This document shows, in pieces, positions 35,130 to 44,104 of a stretch of 57,024 nucleotides of DNA (positions within the stretch are counted from its first letter, which is position 1; every line of letters starts with the position of its first letter). The DNA is from an uncultured Bacteroidales bacterium (GTDB lineage: Bacteria; Bacteroidota; Bacteroidia; Bacteroidales; Muribaculaceae). The notes beneath the pieces were generated by a model that saw nothing but the letters and a program-made list of their open reading frames with translations, did not search any database and had not been told where the DNA came from. Both the position numbers and the translations under genes were made by a program. The DNA lies in contig CACZAC010000010.1 of the NCBI GenBank assembly GCA_902779125.1, forward strand, positions 1 through 57,024, in the 5' to 3' direction.

Positions 35130-35142
35130 TTATTTAAATTTG

Positions 35143-35178
35143 TATTTATTGTATTTATTGTATTTATTGTATTTATTG
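35143..35178. repeat. Array of four TATTTATTG units (right flank of the GxxExxY gene)
   Basis: Four exact 9-bp tandem units, the reverse complement of the CAATAAATA units on the other side of the gene. Confidence 0.9.
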
Positions 35179-35208
35179 TTTTCTTTTTATGGTTTCTTGT
35201 TTTTTAAA

Positions 35209-36240
35209 TTAGGGGTGGCGGGTGGTGCCGCGGATGACGAGGCGGGTCTTGACGATGCGTTTTTCGGCGTGGTCGGGTGACAGGGTGCCTTCTACCAGAC
35301 CGATAAGGATGTCGGCAGCCTCTTTTCCCACTTGGGTGCCGCGTTGCTCCACCGTCGTCAGCATCGGGTCGCACACAGTGGCACGGAAACCGTTGGTGAA
35401 GCCACAGATGCTCACGTCGTCGGGGACGGTATAACCCATGCGCTTGACCACCGAGAGGATGCCGATGGCGGTCTCGTCGTTGACGGCAAAGAAGGCGTCA
35501 GGGCGGTTCTCCATGTGCATCATGGCAGGCGTAATGCGTTCTGCGTCAGCGCGGTTGTCACAGATGCGCACCAGGTCCTCGTCGAGTGTCAGCCCATACT
35601 TGTACAGGGCGTCACGGTAGCCGTTGAAACGATTCTTGGCAATCATCATATTCATCGATGCTCCGTAGAAGGCGATGCGCTTGCACCCCGTCTCGATGAG
35701 GTGTGACACGGCATTCATGGTGCCCATGTAGTCATCGACCACCACGCGACTGGCATTGAGGGCGGGGCAAATGCGGTCATAGAATACCAGCGGCACGCCA
35801 GCCGTTGTCAGATGCTCAAAGTGGTCGTATCGTTCGGTATCTTTGGCCTGGGAGACGATGATGCCGCACACTTTGTTCTTCAGCATCGCCTCACAGATTT
35901 GTACCTCGCGCTCATAACTCTCGTTACTTTTGGCTACAATCAGATGATAACCGCGCGACGATGCCTCGCTCTCGATGCCGTCGAGGATAGAAGAGAAGTA
36001 GTAATGCACCAGTTCAGGCACAATCACTCCGATGGCACGCGAAGGGTTGCGGCGGCTGTGTCGCAGCTGCTCGGCAATGACATTGGGAAAATAGTTGTGC
36101 TCTCGGGCGAATTGTTGGATTGCCTGGCGGCGTTCGCGCGAGATGCTGGGGCTATCGCTCAAAGCCCTGGATACGGTGGCTACCGATACGCCCAACTCGC
36201 GGGCGATATCTTTCATAGTCATCTGTCGTTTATCATCCAT
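35209..36240 (-). CDS. LacI-family transcriptional regulator of the starch locus
   Basis: The 343-residue regulator has an N-terminal LacI helix-turn-helix (MKDIARELGVSVATVSRALSDSP, about residues 9-31) with hinge helix NVIAEQLRHSRRN. A periplasmic-binding-protein-like sugar-sensing domain follows (AIGVIVPELVHYYFSSILDGIE, VVDDYMGTMNAVSHLIETG, CGFTNGF). It is divergent from the sus genes, and a LacI-type palindrome lies between them, with a second copy ahead of the amylase gene. It therefore probably senses a maltose- or galactose-type sugar and controls both units. In Bacteroides thetaiotaomicron the starch locus uses SusR, an unrelated membrane regulator, so the control here is of a different kind. 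Confidence 0.9.
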   Translation of the reverse strand: MDDKRQMTMKDIARELGVSVATVSRALSDSPSISRERRQAIQQFAREHNYFPNVIAEQLRHSRRNPSRAIGVIVPELVHYYFSSILDGIESEASSRGYHLIVAKSNESYEREVQICEAMLKNKVCGIIVSQAKDTERYDHFEHLTTAGVPLVFYDRICPALNASRVVVDDYMGTMNAVSHLIETGCKRIAFYGASMNMMIAKNRFNGYRDALYKYGLTLDEDLVRICDNRADAERITPAMMHMENRPDAFFAVNDETAIGILSVVKRMGYTVPDDVSICGFTNGFRATVCDPMLTTVEQRGTQVGKEAADILIGLVEGTLSPDHAEKRIVKTRLVIRGTTRHP

Positions 36241-36326
36241 TGTGATTCAATTATAACTAGTGTTGGAGTTGATGGTGGTTCTAAGCCAGCAATCTGTTGC
36301 GAAATTACAACGAATAAACGGACTGC

Positions 36327-36338
36327 GCAAACGATTGC
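36327..36338. promoter_or_regulatory. LacI-type operator upstream of susC
   Basis: GCAAACGATTGC, a palindrome with CG at its centre, as in LacI-family sites. It is the exact reverse complement of the 12-mer at 43926-43937. Fifty-six bases separate it from the susC -7 element, and it is 88 bp upstream of the regulator's own start. Confidence 0.7.
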
Positions 36339-36394
36339 ATTCAATTAAACATTTTTTTAACATTAATAAAAAAGAAAATTAAAAGATATATTTC

Positions 36395-36403
36395 TATTTT
36401 TGC
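36395..36403 (+). promoter_or_regulatory. -7 element of the sus operon
   Basis: TATTTTTGC, leaving a leader of about 120 bases before susC. No clear TTTG box stands at the usual distance, in line with dependence on an activator. Confidence 0.55.
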
Positions 36404-36530
36404 CATGTTTTATAGGCTGCATAATAGGCCTTTAAACCTAGACAGAAATATGGATATGACGATTTCTGGAGTTGTTAAATGACATTAAATATTTGATTAC
36501 CAACATAATATTAACTTTAAAAATTTTAAA

Positions 36531-39500
36531 ATGAAGCAGGTAAACATCAGAATTCCTATTAGGATTCTTACCCTCGTGATGGGACTCTTCCTGTCACTGG
36601 GAGCCTATGCACAGATTACTGTGAATGGCTTAGTGAAGGATGCTACCGGTGAGCCTGTCATCGGCGCGACTGTTCGTGTCGTTGGCACCCAACAGGGTAC
36701 AGTAACCGACTTTGACGGTCTGTTCACCCTCGAAGGTGTGCCTCAGGGCGCCAAGCTCCAGATTTCGTCTATCGGCTACGACACCCATGAGGTGACGGCA
36801 GCCAGTGACTTAGTAATCACCCTGGCCGAGAGCACTCAGATGCTGCAAAATCTGGTGGTCATCGGTTATGGTGTCGTTAAGAAAAACGACTTGACCGGTT
36901 CGGTAGCGGCACTCAAGCCCGATGCCAAGAACAAGGGTGTCGTTGTCAGCGCTCAGGACATGCTCGCCGGTAAGGTTGCCGGTGTGAACGTGACCAGCAA
37001 CAGTGGTGCTCCTGGCGATGGTGCAACCATCCGCATCCGTGGTGGTTCGTCACTGAACGCCAGCAACAACCCCCTCATCGTGATCGATGGTATCGCCATG
37101 GATAACAACGGCGTGAGCGGTCTGTCCAACCCCCTGTCACTCGTTAACCCCCAGGACATCGAGAGCTTCAACGTGCTGAAGGACGCATCGGCAACCGCCA
37201 TCTATGGTAGCCGTGGTTCTAACGGTGTCATCATCATCACCACCAAGAAAGGTCGTCGCGGCCAGCGTCCCTCCGTTTCTTACAACGGTAGCGTGACAAT
37301 GAGCATGAAGAAGAAGACCATCGATGTGATGGACGGTGACGAGTACCGTGATTTCATCAGGAAGTCTTTCGCTGGTGACTCCCGCGAGGAGACCGCCCTG
37401 TCGCTGCTGGGCAATGCCAACACCGACTGGCAGAGCGAGATCTTCAAGACGGCATGGAGCCATGACCACAACCTGACCGTTGCCGGTTCGGTGGGCCAGA
37501 TTCTGCCTTACCGCGTTTCGATGGGTTACACCGACCAGGAAGGTATCCTCAAGACTTCGGACTTCAAGCGCTACACTGTGGCTCTTAACTTGAATCCCTC
37601 CTTCTTTGAGGACCACCTGACAATGAACCTTAACGGTAAGTTGGCTTGGACCAAGTCGCGTTGGGCCGACACCGGTGCTGTGGGTAATGCCGTCCGCATG
37701 GACCCGACGCAGCCCATTTACAGCAATGACCCGATGTATAAGAATGTGGGTGGCTATTTCGAGTGGTTACAGGTGAACAACGCTGACCCCGCTTGGCCCT
37801 ACACCAAGAACGGTAACGCCCCCTACAACCCCGTGGCAATGCTTGACAACCACGACAACACGGGTTGGGCTCACACTTTCATCGGCAGTGCCGACATCGA
37901 CTACAAGATCCACGGTTTTGAAGACTTGAGACTCCACCTCACTCTTGGTGGTGACTTCACCGGTGGTCACGGCCACAACAACAGCACCTGTTATTCTAAC
38001 ACCTCCAACTACTGGGGCAACAACAGCAGGTACACCCAGAGCAAGGAGAACTTGCAGTTGAGTACCTATGCTCAGTACTACAAGGACTTCAACGATTTGC
38101 ACCACTTCGACATCATGGCTGGTTATGAGTGGCAGCACAACTGGCGCAAGGAGTATAACGAGTCATGGGGAACCTATCCCAATGACTCTCAACTCTTCTA
38201 CCTCGCCACTGACAGTGAGAATGCACTCAACGTGGTTCCTGGCCAGTGGATTCCCGGAGCTACTTACCACGTTGGCGATCCCAAGGCCGGTACCATCTAC
38301 GGTGACGGTGTTTATTACCAGTTCAATGGTCTGGGTTACCGCACCGAAAACTTCCTGGTATCGTTCTTTGGCCGTATGAACTACAGCTATGCTAACCGCT
38401 ATCTGTTGACCTTCACCATGCGTTATGACGGCTCGTCGCGCTTCAAAAAGCACTGGGCGCTGTTCCCCTCGGCAGCCTTCGCTTGGAAGATTAACGAAGA
38501 GGACTTCATGAAGGACGGTCCCTTCAGCGACCTGAAGTTGCGCCTCGGTTGGGGTAAGACCGGTCAGCAGGAAGGCATCGGTGACTACAACTACTTCACC
38601 AACTATGTGATGAGTAACGGTAGTGCAGGTTCATTCTATGACATTATGGGTGATGGTACTAAGGCTAAGCCCAATGCTTATAACCCCTTGCTGAAGTGGG
38701 AGACCACCACGACGACCAACATTGGTATTGACTGGGGTGTTATGAACCAGCGCCTGAGCGGTAGCATCGACTGGTACTATCGCAAGACCACCGATCTGCT
38801 TAACAGCGCCACCCTGCCGGCATTGTCCAACTTCCGTGACGTGTTCATGAAGAACATCGGTTCGCTGCGCAACACCGGTATTGAGCTTTCGTTGAACTGG
38901 AAGGCAATTTCCACTAACGACGTTTTGTGGACCCTCGACTATAACCTGACCTACAACAGCAACAAGATCACCGAGTTGGTTGGTGATGATCCCAACTATA
39001 TCGTGCCTCACGGCAACATCTCGGTTGATAACCAGGTACAGGCTCACGTTGTGGGCTATCCCGCTAGCTCGTTCTACGTTTACCAGCAGGTCTATGACCA
39101 GAATGGCCATCCCATCGAGGGCCAGGTGGTTGACCGCAACGGTGACGGTACGATCAGCAACTCCGACAAGTACTACTACAAGTCGCCGCACGCTCCTGTG
39201 ACCATGGGTCTGGCATCGCGCCTCGACTGGAAGAATTGGGACTTCGGTTTCAACCTGCGTGCAAGCATCGGCAACTACCTGTTCAATAACGTGATGCAGA
39301 GCCGACACAACGTCAGCAATGCCGCTATGCTCGAAGAGATTGGTGGTAAATACCTGGTTAACCGTCCCGTCGAGATGGTTAAGTTGGGTTGGCAGACCTA
39401 TGATGTCAAATCATTGGAGACCGACTATTGGGTTCAGAATGCTTCGTTCCTCAAGTGTGACAACATCACCCTGGGTTACAGCTTCAATAACCTGTTCAAG

Positions 39501-39665
39501 CGTGGCAGTTACAATGGCATCGGCGGACGTCTTTACGCCACCGTTTCCAATGTGTTCTGCATTACCAAGTTTGACGGTATCGATCCCGAGAATTCAGGTG
39601 GTATCTGTGGTGATATCTTCCCGCGTCCCATCTCGTTCATCCTCGGTTTGAGCCTGAACTTCTGA
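36531..39665 (+). CDS. susC: SusC-like TonB-dependent transporter of the starch locus
   Basis: The 1044-residue outer-membrane transporter imports malto-oligosaccharides with SusD. It has a signal peptide (LVMGLFLSLGAYAQ), a carboxypeptidase-D-like domain (ITVNGLVKDATGEPVIGATV, residues 28-100), TonB-box region LQNLVVIGYGVVKKNDLTGS and plug VNVTSNSGAPGDGATIRIRGG. The barrel ends PRPISFILGLSLNF, with the terminal aromatic. It is first in an operon with susD and two SusE/F-like genes; that company and the amylases nearby support starch as substrate. It is only moderately like the SusC at 29373-32738. Confidence 0.92.
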   Translation: MKQVNIRIPIRILTLVMGLFLSLGAYAQITVNGLVKDATGEPVIGATVRVVGTQQGTVTDFDGLFTLEGVPQGAKLQISSIGYDTHEVTAASDLVITLAESTQMLQNLVVIGYGVVKKNDLTGSVAALKPDAKNKGVVVSAQDMLAGKVAGVNVTSNSGAPGDGATIRIRGGSSLNASNNPLIVIDGIAMDNNGVSGLSNPLSLVNPQDIESFNVLKDASATAIYGSRGSNGVIIITTKKGRRGQRPSVSYNGSVTMSMKKKTIDVMDGDEYRDFIRKSFAGDSREETALSLLGNANTDWQSEIFKTAWSHDHNLTVAGSVGQILPYRVSMGYTDQEGILKTSDFKRYTVALNLNPSFFEDHLTMNLNGKLAWTKSRWADTGAVGNAVRMDPTQPIYSNDPMYKNVGGYFEWLQVNNADPAWPYTKNGNAPYNPVAMLDNHDNTGWAHTFIGSADIDYKIHGFEDLRLHLTLGGDFTGGHGHNNSTCYSNTSNYWGNNSRYTQSKENLQLSTYAQYYKDFNDLHHFDIMAGYEWQHNWRKEYNESWGTYPNDSQLFYLATDSENALNVVPGQWIPGATYHVGDPKAGTIYGDGVYYQFNGLGYRTENFLVSFFGRMNYSYANRYLLTFTMRYDGSSRFKKHWALFPSAAFAWKINEEDFMKDGPFSDLKLRLGWGKTGQQEGIGDYNYFTNYVMSNGSAGSFYDIMGDGTKAKPNAYNPLLKWETTTTTNIGIDWGVMNQRLSGSIDWYYRKTTDLLNSATLPALSNFRDVFMKNIGSLRNTGIELSLNWKAISTNDVLWTLDYNLTYNSNKITELVGDDPNYIVPHGNISVDNQVQAHVVGYPASSFYVYQQVYDQNGHPIEGQVVDRNGDGTISNSDKYYYKSPHAPVTMGLASRLDWKNWDFGFNLRASIGNYLFNNVMQSRHNVSNAAMLEEIGGKYLVNRPVEMVKLGWQTYDVKSLETDYWVQNASFLKCDNITLGYSFNNLFKRGSYNGIGGRLYATVSNVFCITKFDGIDPENSGGICGDIFPRPISFILGLSLNF

Positions 39666-39704
39666 TTTAGTTGACACATTAACTTATAAATTAGTCAGAA
39701 TACA

Positions 39705-41378
39705 ATGAATAAGTTTTTCAAATATATATTGAGTGCGGCTGTGGTGCTGCTGATGGCAGGAGGTCTGTCCTCTTGCATCAATGACCTGGATGTGGAGCCT
39801 ATCGATCCGGCGCTGCAGAGCGATGTCACCGCCGAGGAGATTTTCAACAAGTGCTATTCGGTGTTTGCCACCTCGGGCCACAATGGTGGTGATGATGCTA
39901 AAGATATCGATAAGATCAATGACGCTGGTTTTACTCATCTGTATCGCCAGATGTGGAACTCCAATGAGTTGACCACCGACGAAGCCCTGTGTAGTTGGAG
40001 CGATGGCGGTATCAACGATTTCAATTACAATACCTTTGATGCCGGTCATTCGATGATGGTTGGTTACTATTACAGGTTGTGCCTGGGTATCACCTTCTGC
40101 AACCAGTATCTTGACATGTTTGCTGACTATGACGCCACGATGACTGCCGAGATTCGTTTCTTGCGTGCCTTCCAGTATTATCTGTTGACCGACGCGTTTG
40201 GAAATGTGCCTTTCAGTGATACCTTCACGGGTGATTCTCCCGAACAGTACACGCGCACCCAGGTGTGTGAGTTCATCGAGAAGGAGCTCAAGGCCATCAC
40301 TGGCGAGGACGCTAGCGACAATGGTAATATCCTGAATGATCCTAGTCCCAAGAAGTATGGTCAGGCAGGTTACGGCCGCGTTGACAAGGCTGCTGCCTGG
40401 ATGCTGCTGGCTCGTGTGTACCTGAACAGTGAGGTTTACACTGGCACTCCCCGTTGGAAAGAGGCTGCTGACTATGCCAAGAAAGTGATCGACTCGCCTT
40501 ACAAGCTGAACACCAATGGCTATGCCGGAAATGGTATCGACGGTGTTTATCGTGAGTTCACCGCCTATCAGATGCTCTTCATGGGTGACAACAGCACGAC
40601 TGATGCTGCCTATGAGGCCCTGTTCCCTGTTATCCAAGACGGTCTGCGCACCACCTCGTGGGGTGGCTCGGAGTTCCTGATTGCTTCGACGGTTGACGAT
40701 GCCGTTCGTCCTTATCGCTATGACGAGACCGAGGTCAATGGTCTTTATGACAACAATGCTTGGGCTGGCAACCGTGCTCGTCCCGAGTTGGTTCGTCTGT
40801 TCTTCCCCAACGATGACGCACCCGAGGCTCATGCCTATGATGTGTATGAGGTGGCCGAGGATGACCGCGCGTTGTTCGAGACTATGGGCCACACGCTCAA
40901 CATCACCGATCCTGCTAACTTCAAGTATGGTTTTGCCGTTGCCAAGTTCAACAACTTCAAGTGTGACGGCAGCAAGGGCAGCAGTATCACCTTCCCCGAC
41001 ACCCATCTGTTCTACATGCGTGTGGCTGAGGCCTATCTGACCTATGCAGAGGCCCTTACCCGCATGAGTGGCGATGTTGCTCCCGCCGAGGCCGTGGCAG
41101 CTATCAATGCAATCCGTGGTCGTGCCCACGCCTTGGAGCGCAACCGTTACACGCTCGACCAGATCCTGGAAGAGTGGGGCCGTGAATTCTACTTCGAGGG
41201 TCGTCGCCGTGTGGATTTGATCCGCTTCAACAAATTTGGTGGCGACACCGGCTACCAGTGGCAATGGAAGGGTGGTGTGTATGCAGGCCGTGATTTCCCT
41301 GCCTACCGTAATGTATTTGCCATCCCCCACGATGACCTGATTGCTAACTCCAAGTTGACGCAGAATCCCGGTTATTGA
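39705..41378 (+). CDS. susD: SusD-like starch-binding lipoprotein
   Basis: The 557-residue protein has a lipobox (LLMAGGLSSCINDLDV, Cys about 25) and TPR-like helices. The C-terminal signature LEEWGREFYFEGRRRVDLIRFNKFG is typical of SusD. It starts 39 bp after susC. In the Sus system this protein binds helical malto-oligosaccharides by aromatic residues at the surface and hands them to SusC. Aromatic-rich segments (SYYYRLCLGITFCNQYLDMF-like) are present, but the sugar-binding residues could not be mapped by eye. Confidence 0.92.
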   Translation: MNKFFKYILSAAVVLLMAGGLSSCINDLDVEPIDPALQSDVTAEEIFNKCYSVFATSGHNGGDDAKDIDKINDAGFTHLYRQMWNSNELTTDEALCSWSDGGINDFNYNTFDAGHSMMVGYYYRLCLGITFCNQYLDMFADYDATMTAEIRFLRAFQYYLLTDAFGNVPFSDTFTGDSPEQYTRTQVCEFIEKELKAITGEDASDNGNILNDPSPKKYGQAGYGRVDKAAAWMLLARVYLNSEVYTGTPRWKEAADYAKKVIDSPYKLNTNGYAGNGIDGVYREFTAYQMLFMGDNSTTDAAYEALFPVIQDGLRTTSWGGSEFLIASTVDDAVRPYRYDETEVNGLYDNNAWAGNRARPELVRLFFPNDDAPEAHAYDVYEVAEDDRALFETMGHTLNITDPANFKYGFAVAKFNNFKCDGSKGSSITFPDTHLFYMRVAEAYLTYAEALTRMSGDVAPAEAVAAINAIRGRAHALERNRYTLDQILEEWGREFYFEGRRRVDLIRFNKFGGDTGYQWQWKGGVYAGRDFPAYRNVFAIPHDDLIANSKLTQNPGY

Positions 41379-41406
41379 TGCGATTATAATGTCTAACAAT
41401 TATAAA

Positions 41407-41486
41407 GTTGTCAGTCATCAGTCGTTAGTTGTCAGCGGCATTCGCAATCAACTGATAACTGGAAACTGAAAACTGAAAACTTAAAC
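41407..41486. repeat. Palindromic repeat in the susD-susE gap
   Basis: The left half is GTTGTCAGTCATCAGTCGTT-type units, the core AGCGGCATTCGCAATC and the right half AACTGATAACTGGAAACTGA-type units, so the RNA could form a long imperfect hairpin. The same design lies in the next intergenic gap at 42704-42783. Confidence 0.75.
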
Positions 41487-41503
41487 TAAATGACAATAAG
41501 AAT

Positions 41504-42691
41504 ATGAAAAAGATATTTTTATCATCACTGATGCTGCTGAGCATGGCACTCGTGTTCACCGCATGCGAGGATGACCGTGATTCTAACCCCACGCTGAAGC
41601 AACCTACCACGTTCAAGCTCAACGAACCTGTGAACCCGATGGTTGACTTGGCTCTTTCCACGGCCATTCCCATGGCCTGGTCACAGCCCGACTTCGGCGG
41701 CTGGCCTGCAGCCTGTGAGTACCAGTTCGAGGTATCTCCCACCAACGAGTGGACCGTTTCGACCGACATGGCTGCTGCCGACACTACTGGCACTACCGTT
41801 GCCAACTACTCAGTCCTGAGGGCCGTGTATGCAAGTTGCAGTGGCGACATGAATGTTGAGGACCTGAACAAGGCGCTGAATCGTATCTTCCAATGGGAAG
41901 AGGAAACTGTGCCTGAGAAGCAGACGGTGTATGTGCGCTGCCGTGCTATCACTGCTGGTGCAGAGCCCGTTTACTCCAATGTAGTAAGCCTGGAAGTGAA
42001 TCCCTATTATGTTGACCTCAGCACCGAGGTTAGCGATGAGATTGAACTGTGGTACCTCATCGGTGCTTGCATCGGTGACGGTTCATGGGGCAACGATCCC
42101 GCTAATGTGGGTACCGCTCTCATCCCGATGTATCCCGTCTATGATACCGATGGCAGCGTGATGCCCGGTGAAATCCAGTATGTGGGTTACTTCCCCGCCG
42201 ACCAGGGCTTCAAGCTCGTTAAGGTTCCCGGTAGCTGGGACGATCAATGGGGTCAGGGCGACGCTGGCTACGTGAAGAATGATGGTGGTAGCAGTGACAT
42301 CAAGCTTTCTGCCGATGGTTACTACAAGATCCACCTCAACACCGCTACCGACGAGCTCACCATTGAGCCTTACGAGGGCACTGTGGGTGTTTACACCCAG
42401 ATTGCTATGCCTGGTGATTATCAGGGTTGGAGCACTGCCGATAACCTGTTGAATCCCATGAGCACCCTTGACAATGTTGAGAACCATGACTGGTTCCTGA
42501 AGAGTGTGACCTATGAGGACACTGGTCTCAAGTTTGCTGCCGATAACGACTGGGCTGTGAACTGGGGTGGTAATGGCTTCCCGCATGGCCAGGGTACTCA
42601 GGACGGCCCCAACATCAATGTTGTTGCTGGTACCTACCATGTATACTTCAACGATATCTTGGGCACCTACAACTTTGTCCCTGTCGAGTAA
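41504..42691 (+). CDS. SusE-like surface starch-binding lipoprotein
   Basis: The 395-residue protein begins with a lipobox (LLSMALVFTACEDDRD, Cys about 21). An immunoglobulin-like SusE N-terminal domain follows (residues 30-165, with VDLALSTAIPMAWSQPDFGG and ...EYQFEVSPT). Two starch-binding repeats follow, each of W-Y-L-I-G / Y-T-Q-I-A-M-P-G style (ELWYLIGACIGDGSW and GVYTQIAMPGDYQGWS). The tryptophans in SWDDQWGQ and NDWAVNWGG are typical of maltooligosaccharide contacts. In Bacteroides SusE and SusF hold starch at the cell surface. The next gene is a close paralogue. Confidence 0.85.
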   Translation: MKKIFLSSLMLLSMALVFTACEDDRDSNPTLKQPTTFKLNEPVNPMVDLALSTAIPMAWSQPDFGGWPAACEYQFEVSPTNEWTVSTDMAAADTTGTTVANYSVLRAVYASCSGDMNVEDLNKALNRIFQWEEETVPEKQTVYVRCRAITAGAEPVYSNVVSLEVNPYYVDLSTEVSDEIELWYLIGACIGDGSWGNDPANVGTALIPMYPVYDTDGSVMPGEIQYVGYFPADQGFKLVKVPGSWDDQWGQGDAGYVKNDGGSSDIKLSADGYYKIHLNTATDELTIEPYEGTVGVYTQIAMPGDYQGWSTADNLLNPMSTLDNVENHDWFLKSVTYEDTGLKFAADNDWAVNWGGNGFPHGQGTQDGPNINVVAGTYHVYFNDILGTYNFVPVE

Positions 42692-42703
42692 ATTAATAAC
42701 CAA

Positions 42704-42783
42704 GTTTTCAGTCATCAGTTTTCAGTTGTCAGCGGCATCCGCATTCAACTGAAAACTGAGAACTGAGAACTGAAAACTGAGAA
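42704..42783. repeat. Palindromic repeat in the susE-susF gap
   Basis: AGTTTTCAGTCATCAGTTTT and CAGTTGTCA on the left face TCAACTGAAAACTGAGAACT on the right around GCGGCATCCGC. The halves are near-perfect inverted copies. The element ends seven bases before the next start codon. Confidence 0.8.
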
Positions 42784-42790
42784 ATAAAAA

Positions 42791-43864
42791 ATGAAGAAGT
42801 TTTTATATATTGCTGCAATGGGCTTGTTGCTGGCAAGCTGTACCGAGGATTTCAAGGATTGGGCAGAGCCCCAGAGCAATCCCCAGGACGAAGTGATTAC
42901 CTTCGGAACCGGTTCGGTAACTCCTGCAGACGTAATTGACTTTGCTGAGGTGACAGGAGATCGCGTTAAGGTGTGCAACATCACTGCTCCGGCTACCACT
43001 GACACCACTTATCATCCTGAATACACCATCTATCTCAATGGCGAACCTTTCGTTCTGGGCTTAGACGGTACGATGGATGCTGATGAACTTTCAAACTATG
43101 TGACTTCGCTCTTTGGCAAGGCTCCCGAGCTCCGCGTACTCCTCGCCCGTGTGATGTGCGTGATGAGCAATGGTGTCACTGCTACCACAATCATGAGCGA
43201 TCCGTTTGATGTTAATGTTATTCCCGCTCCCATCGAAGTGCCCGACTTGTGGTATCTGGTGGGTTCGTGCATCGGTGACGGTTCATGGGGCAACGATCCC
43301 GCCAACGTGGGTACCGCTCTTATTCCCATGTACGCCGAGGCTGAGGACTACACGATTCTTAACTATGTTGGTTTCTTCCCTGCAGGCCAGGGCTTCAAGA
43401 TCATCCACAATCCCGGCAACTGGGACGAGCAGTGGGGTCAGGGTGCCGACGGCTACGTGAAGAACGATGGCGGCAGTGGCAACATCGAGGTGCCTGCCGA
43501 CGGTTACTACGTGATTACCTACGACATGAACGCCGAGACGCTGTCAGTTGAGCCCTACGATGGTCTGGTAGGTGTCTATGGCATGATTACCATGCCTGGC
43601 GGTTATCAGGATTGGGACGTTGGCGGTAACGCTATGACGCCCATGAGCACTGTGGTCGAGAATCACGACTGGATCGTGAAGGACGTAACCTATGATAACA
43701 CCGAGCTCAAGTTTGCCAACGGCACATGGGCTGTGAACTGGGGCGCAACGACCTTCCCCGTGGGTGTGGGCACCCAGGGCGGTCCCAACATCCCCGTTGA
43801 GGCCGGAACCTACACTGTTGTGTTCAACGACATCCTGGGCAGGTACTACTTCATTCTGCAGTAA
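42791..43864 (+). CDS. SusF-like surface starch-binding lipoprotein
   Basis: The 357-residue lipoprotein (LLLASCTEDFKDW, Cys about 17) is a paralogue of the preceding gene. The N-terminal domain differs (DEVITFGTGSVTPADVIDF). The C-terminal 215 residues with two starch-binding repeats are very similar (DLWYLVGSCIGDGSW, GVYGMITMPGGYQDWD). At the DNA level a run of at least 35 identical bases near 43267 is shared with 42066, so the repeats may have been exchanged recently. It is the last gene before the terminator at 43890. Confidence 0.82.
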   Translation: MKKFLYIAAMGLLLASCTEDFKDWAEPQSNPQDEVITFGTGSVTPADVIDFAEVTGDRVKVCNITAPATTDTTYHPEYTIYLNGEPFVLGLDGTMDADELSNYVTSLFGKAPELRVLLARVMCVMSNGVTATTIMSDPFDVNVIPAPIEVPDLWYLVGSCIGDGSWGNDPANVGTALIPMYAEAEDYTILNYVGFFPAGQGFKIIHNPGNWDEQWGQGADGYVKNDGGSGNIEVPADGYYVITYDMNAETLSVEPYDGLVGVYGMITMPGGYQDWDVGGNAMTPMSTVVENHDWIVKDVTYDNTELKFANGTWAVNWGATTFPVGVGTQGGPNIPVEAGTYTVVFNDILGRYYFILQ

Positions 43865-43889
43865 ACACTTGTCATAACTAAGAATTCCC

Positions 43890-43923
43890 GGCGGGGACGT
43901 GCCACACGAGGCGCGTCCCCGCC
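43890..43923 (+). terminator. Terminator of the sus operon
   Basis: GGCGGGGACG pairs with CGTCCCCGCC. The following T run is weak, and the LacI-type operator begins only two bases further on. Confidence 0.6.
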
Positions 43924-43925
43924 TT

Positions 43926-43937
43926 GCAATCGTTTGC
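43926..43937. promoter_or_regulatory. LacI-type operator upstream of the amylase gene
   Basis: GCAATCGTTTGC, the exact reverse complement of the site ahead of susC, extended here to the 14-bp TGCAATCGTTTGCA. It is 57 bases before the -7 element. Confidence 0.7.
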
Positions 43938-43994
43938 ACGTGATTATTTTTTTGAGTTTTTTGTGTAATCGTCTTGGAATTGAGGATAATTTGC

Positions 43995-44003
43995 TATTTT
44001 TGC
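43995..44003 (+). promoter_or_regulatory. -7 element of the amylase-galactanase operon
   Basis: TATTTTTGC, the same element as at susC. The leader to the ATG at 44105 is about 95 bases. Confidence 0.6.
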
Positions 44004-44104
44004 ATTAATTAGGCATCATGACGACAAAACTGGTTTTTTTCTTGTTTTTGTGTTCGACTTGCACTAATTTTGTGGGATATAACCAACTAAAAACTATACT
44101 AACA

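Noticed and set aside
39684-41399. 571-codon frame antisense to susD
   Set aside because: Long shadow frame in well-used Bacteroidales codons; the plus strand encodes an unmistakable SusD. The same holds for the 472-codon frame at 30951-32369 opposite the first SusC.
44018-44104. Earlier amylase start at 44018
   Set aside because: It begins only 15 bases after the -7 element and gives a poor leader, while the ATG at 44105 gives a normal signal peptide.
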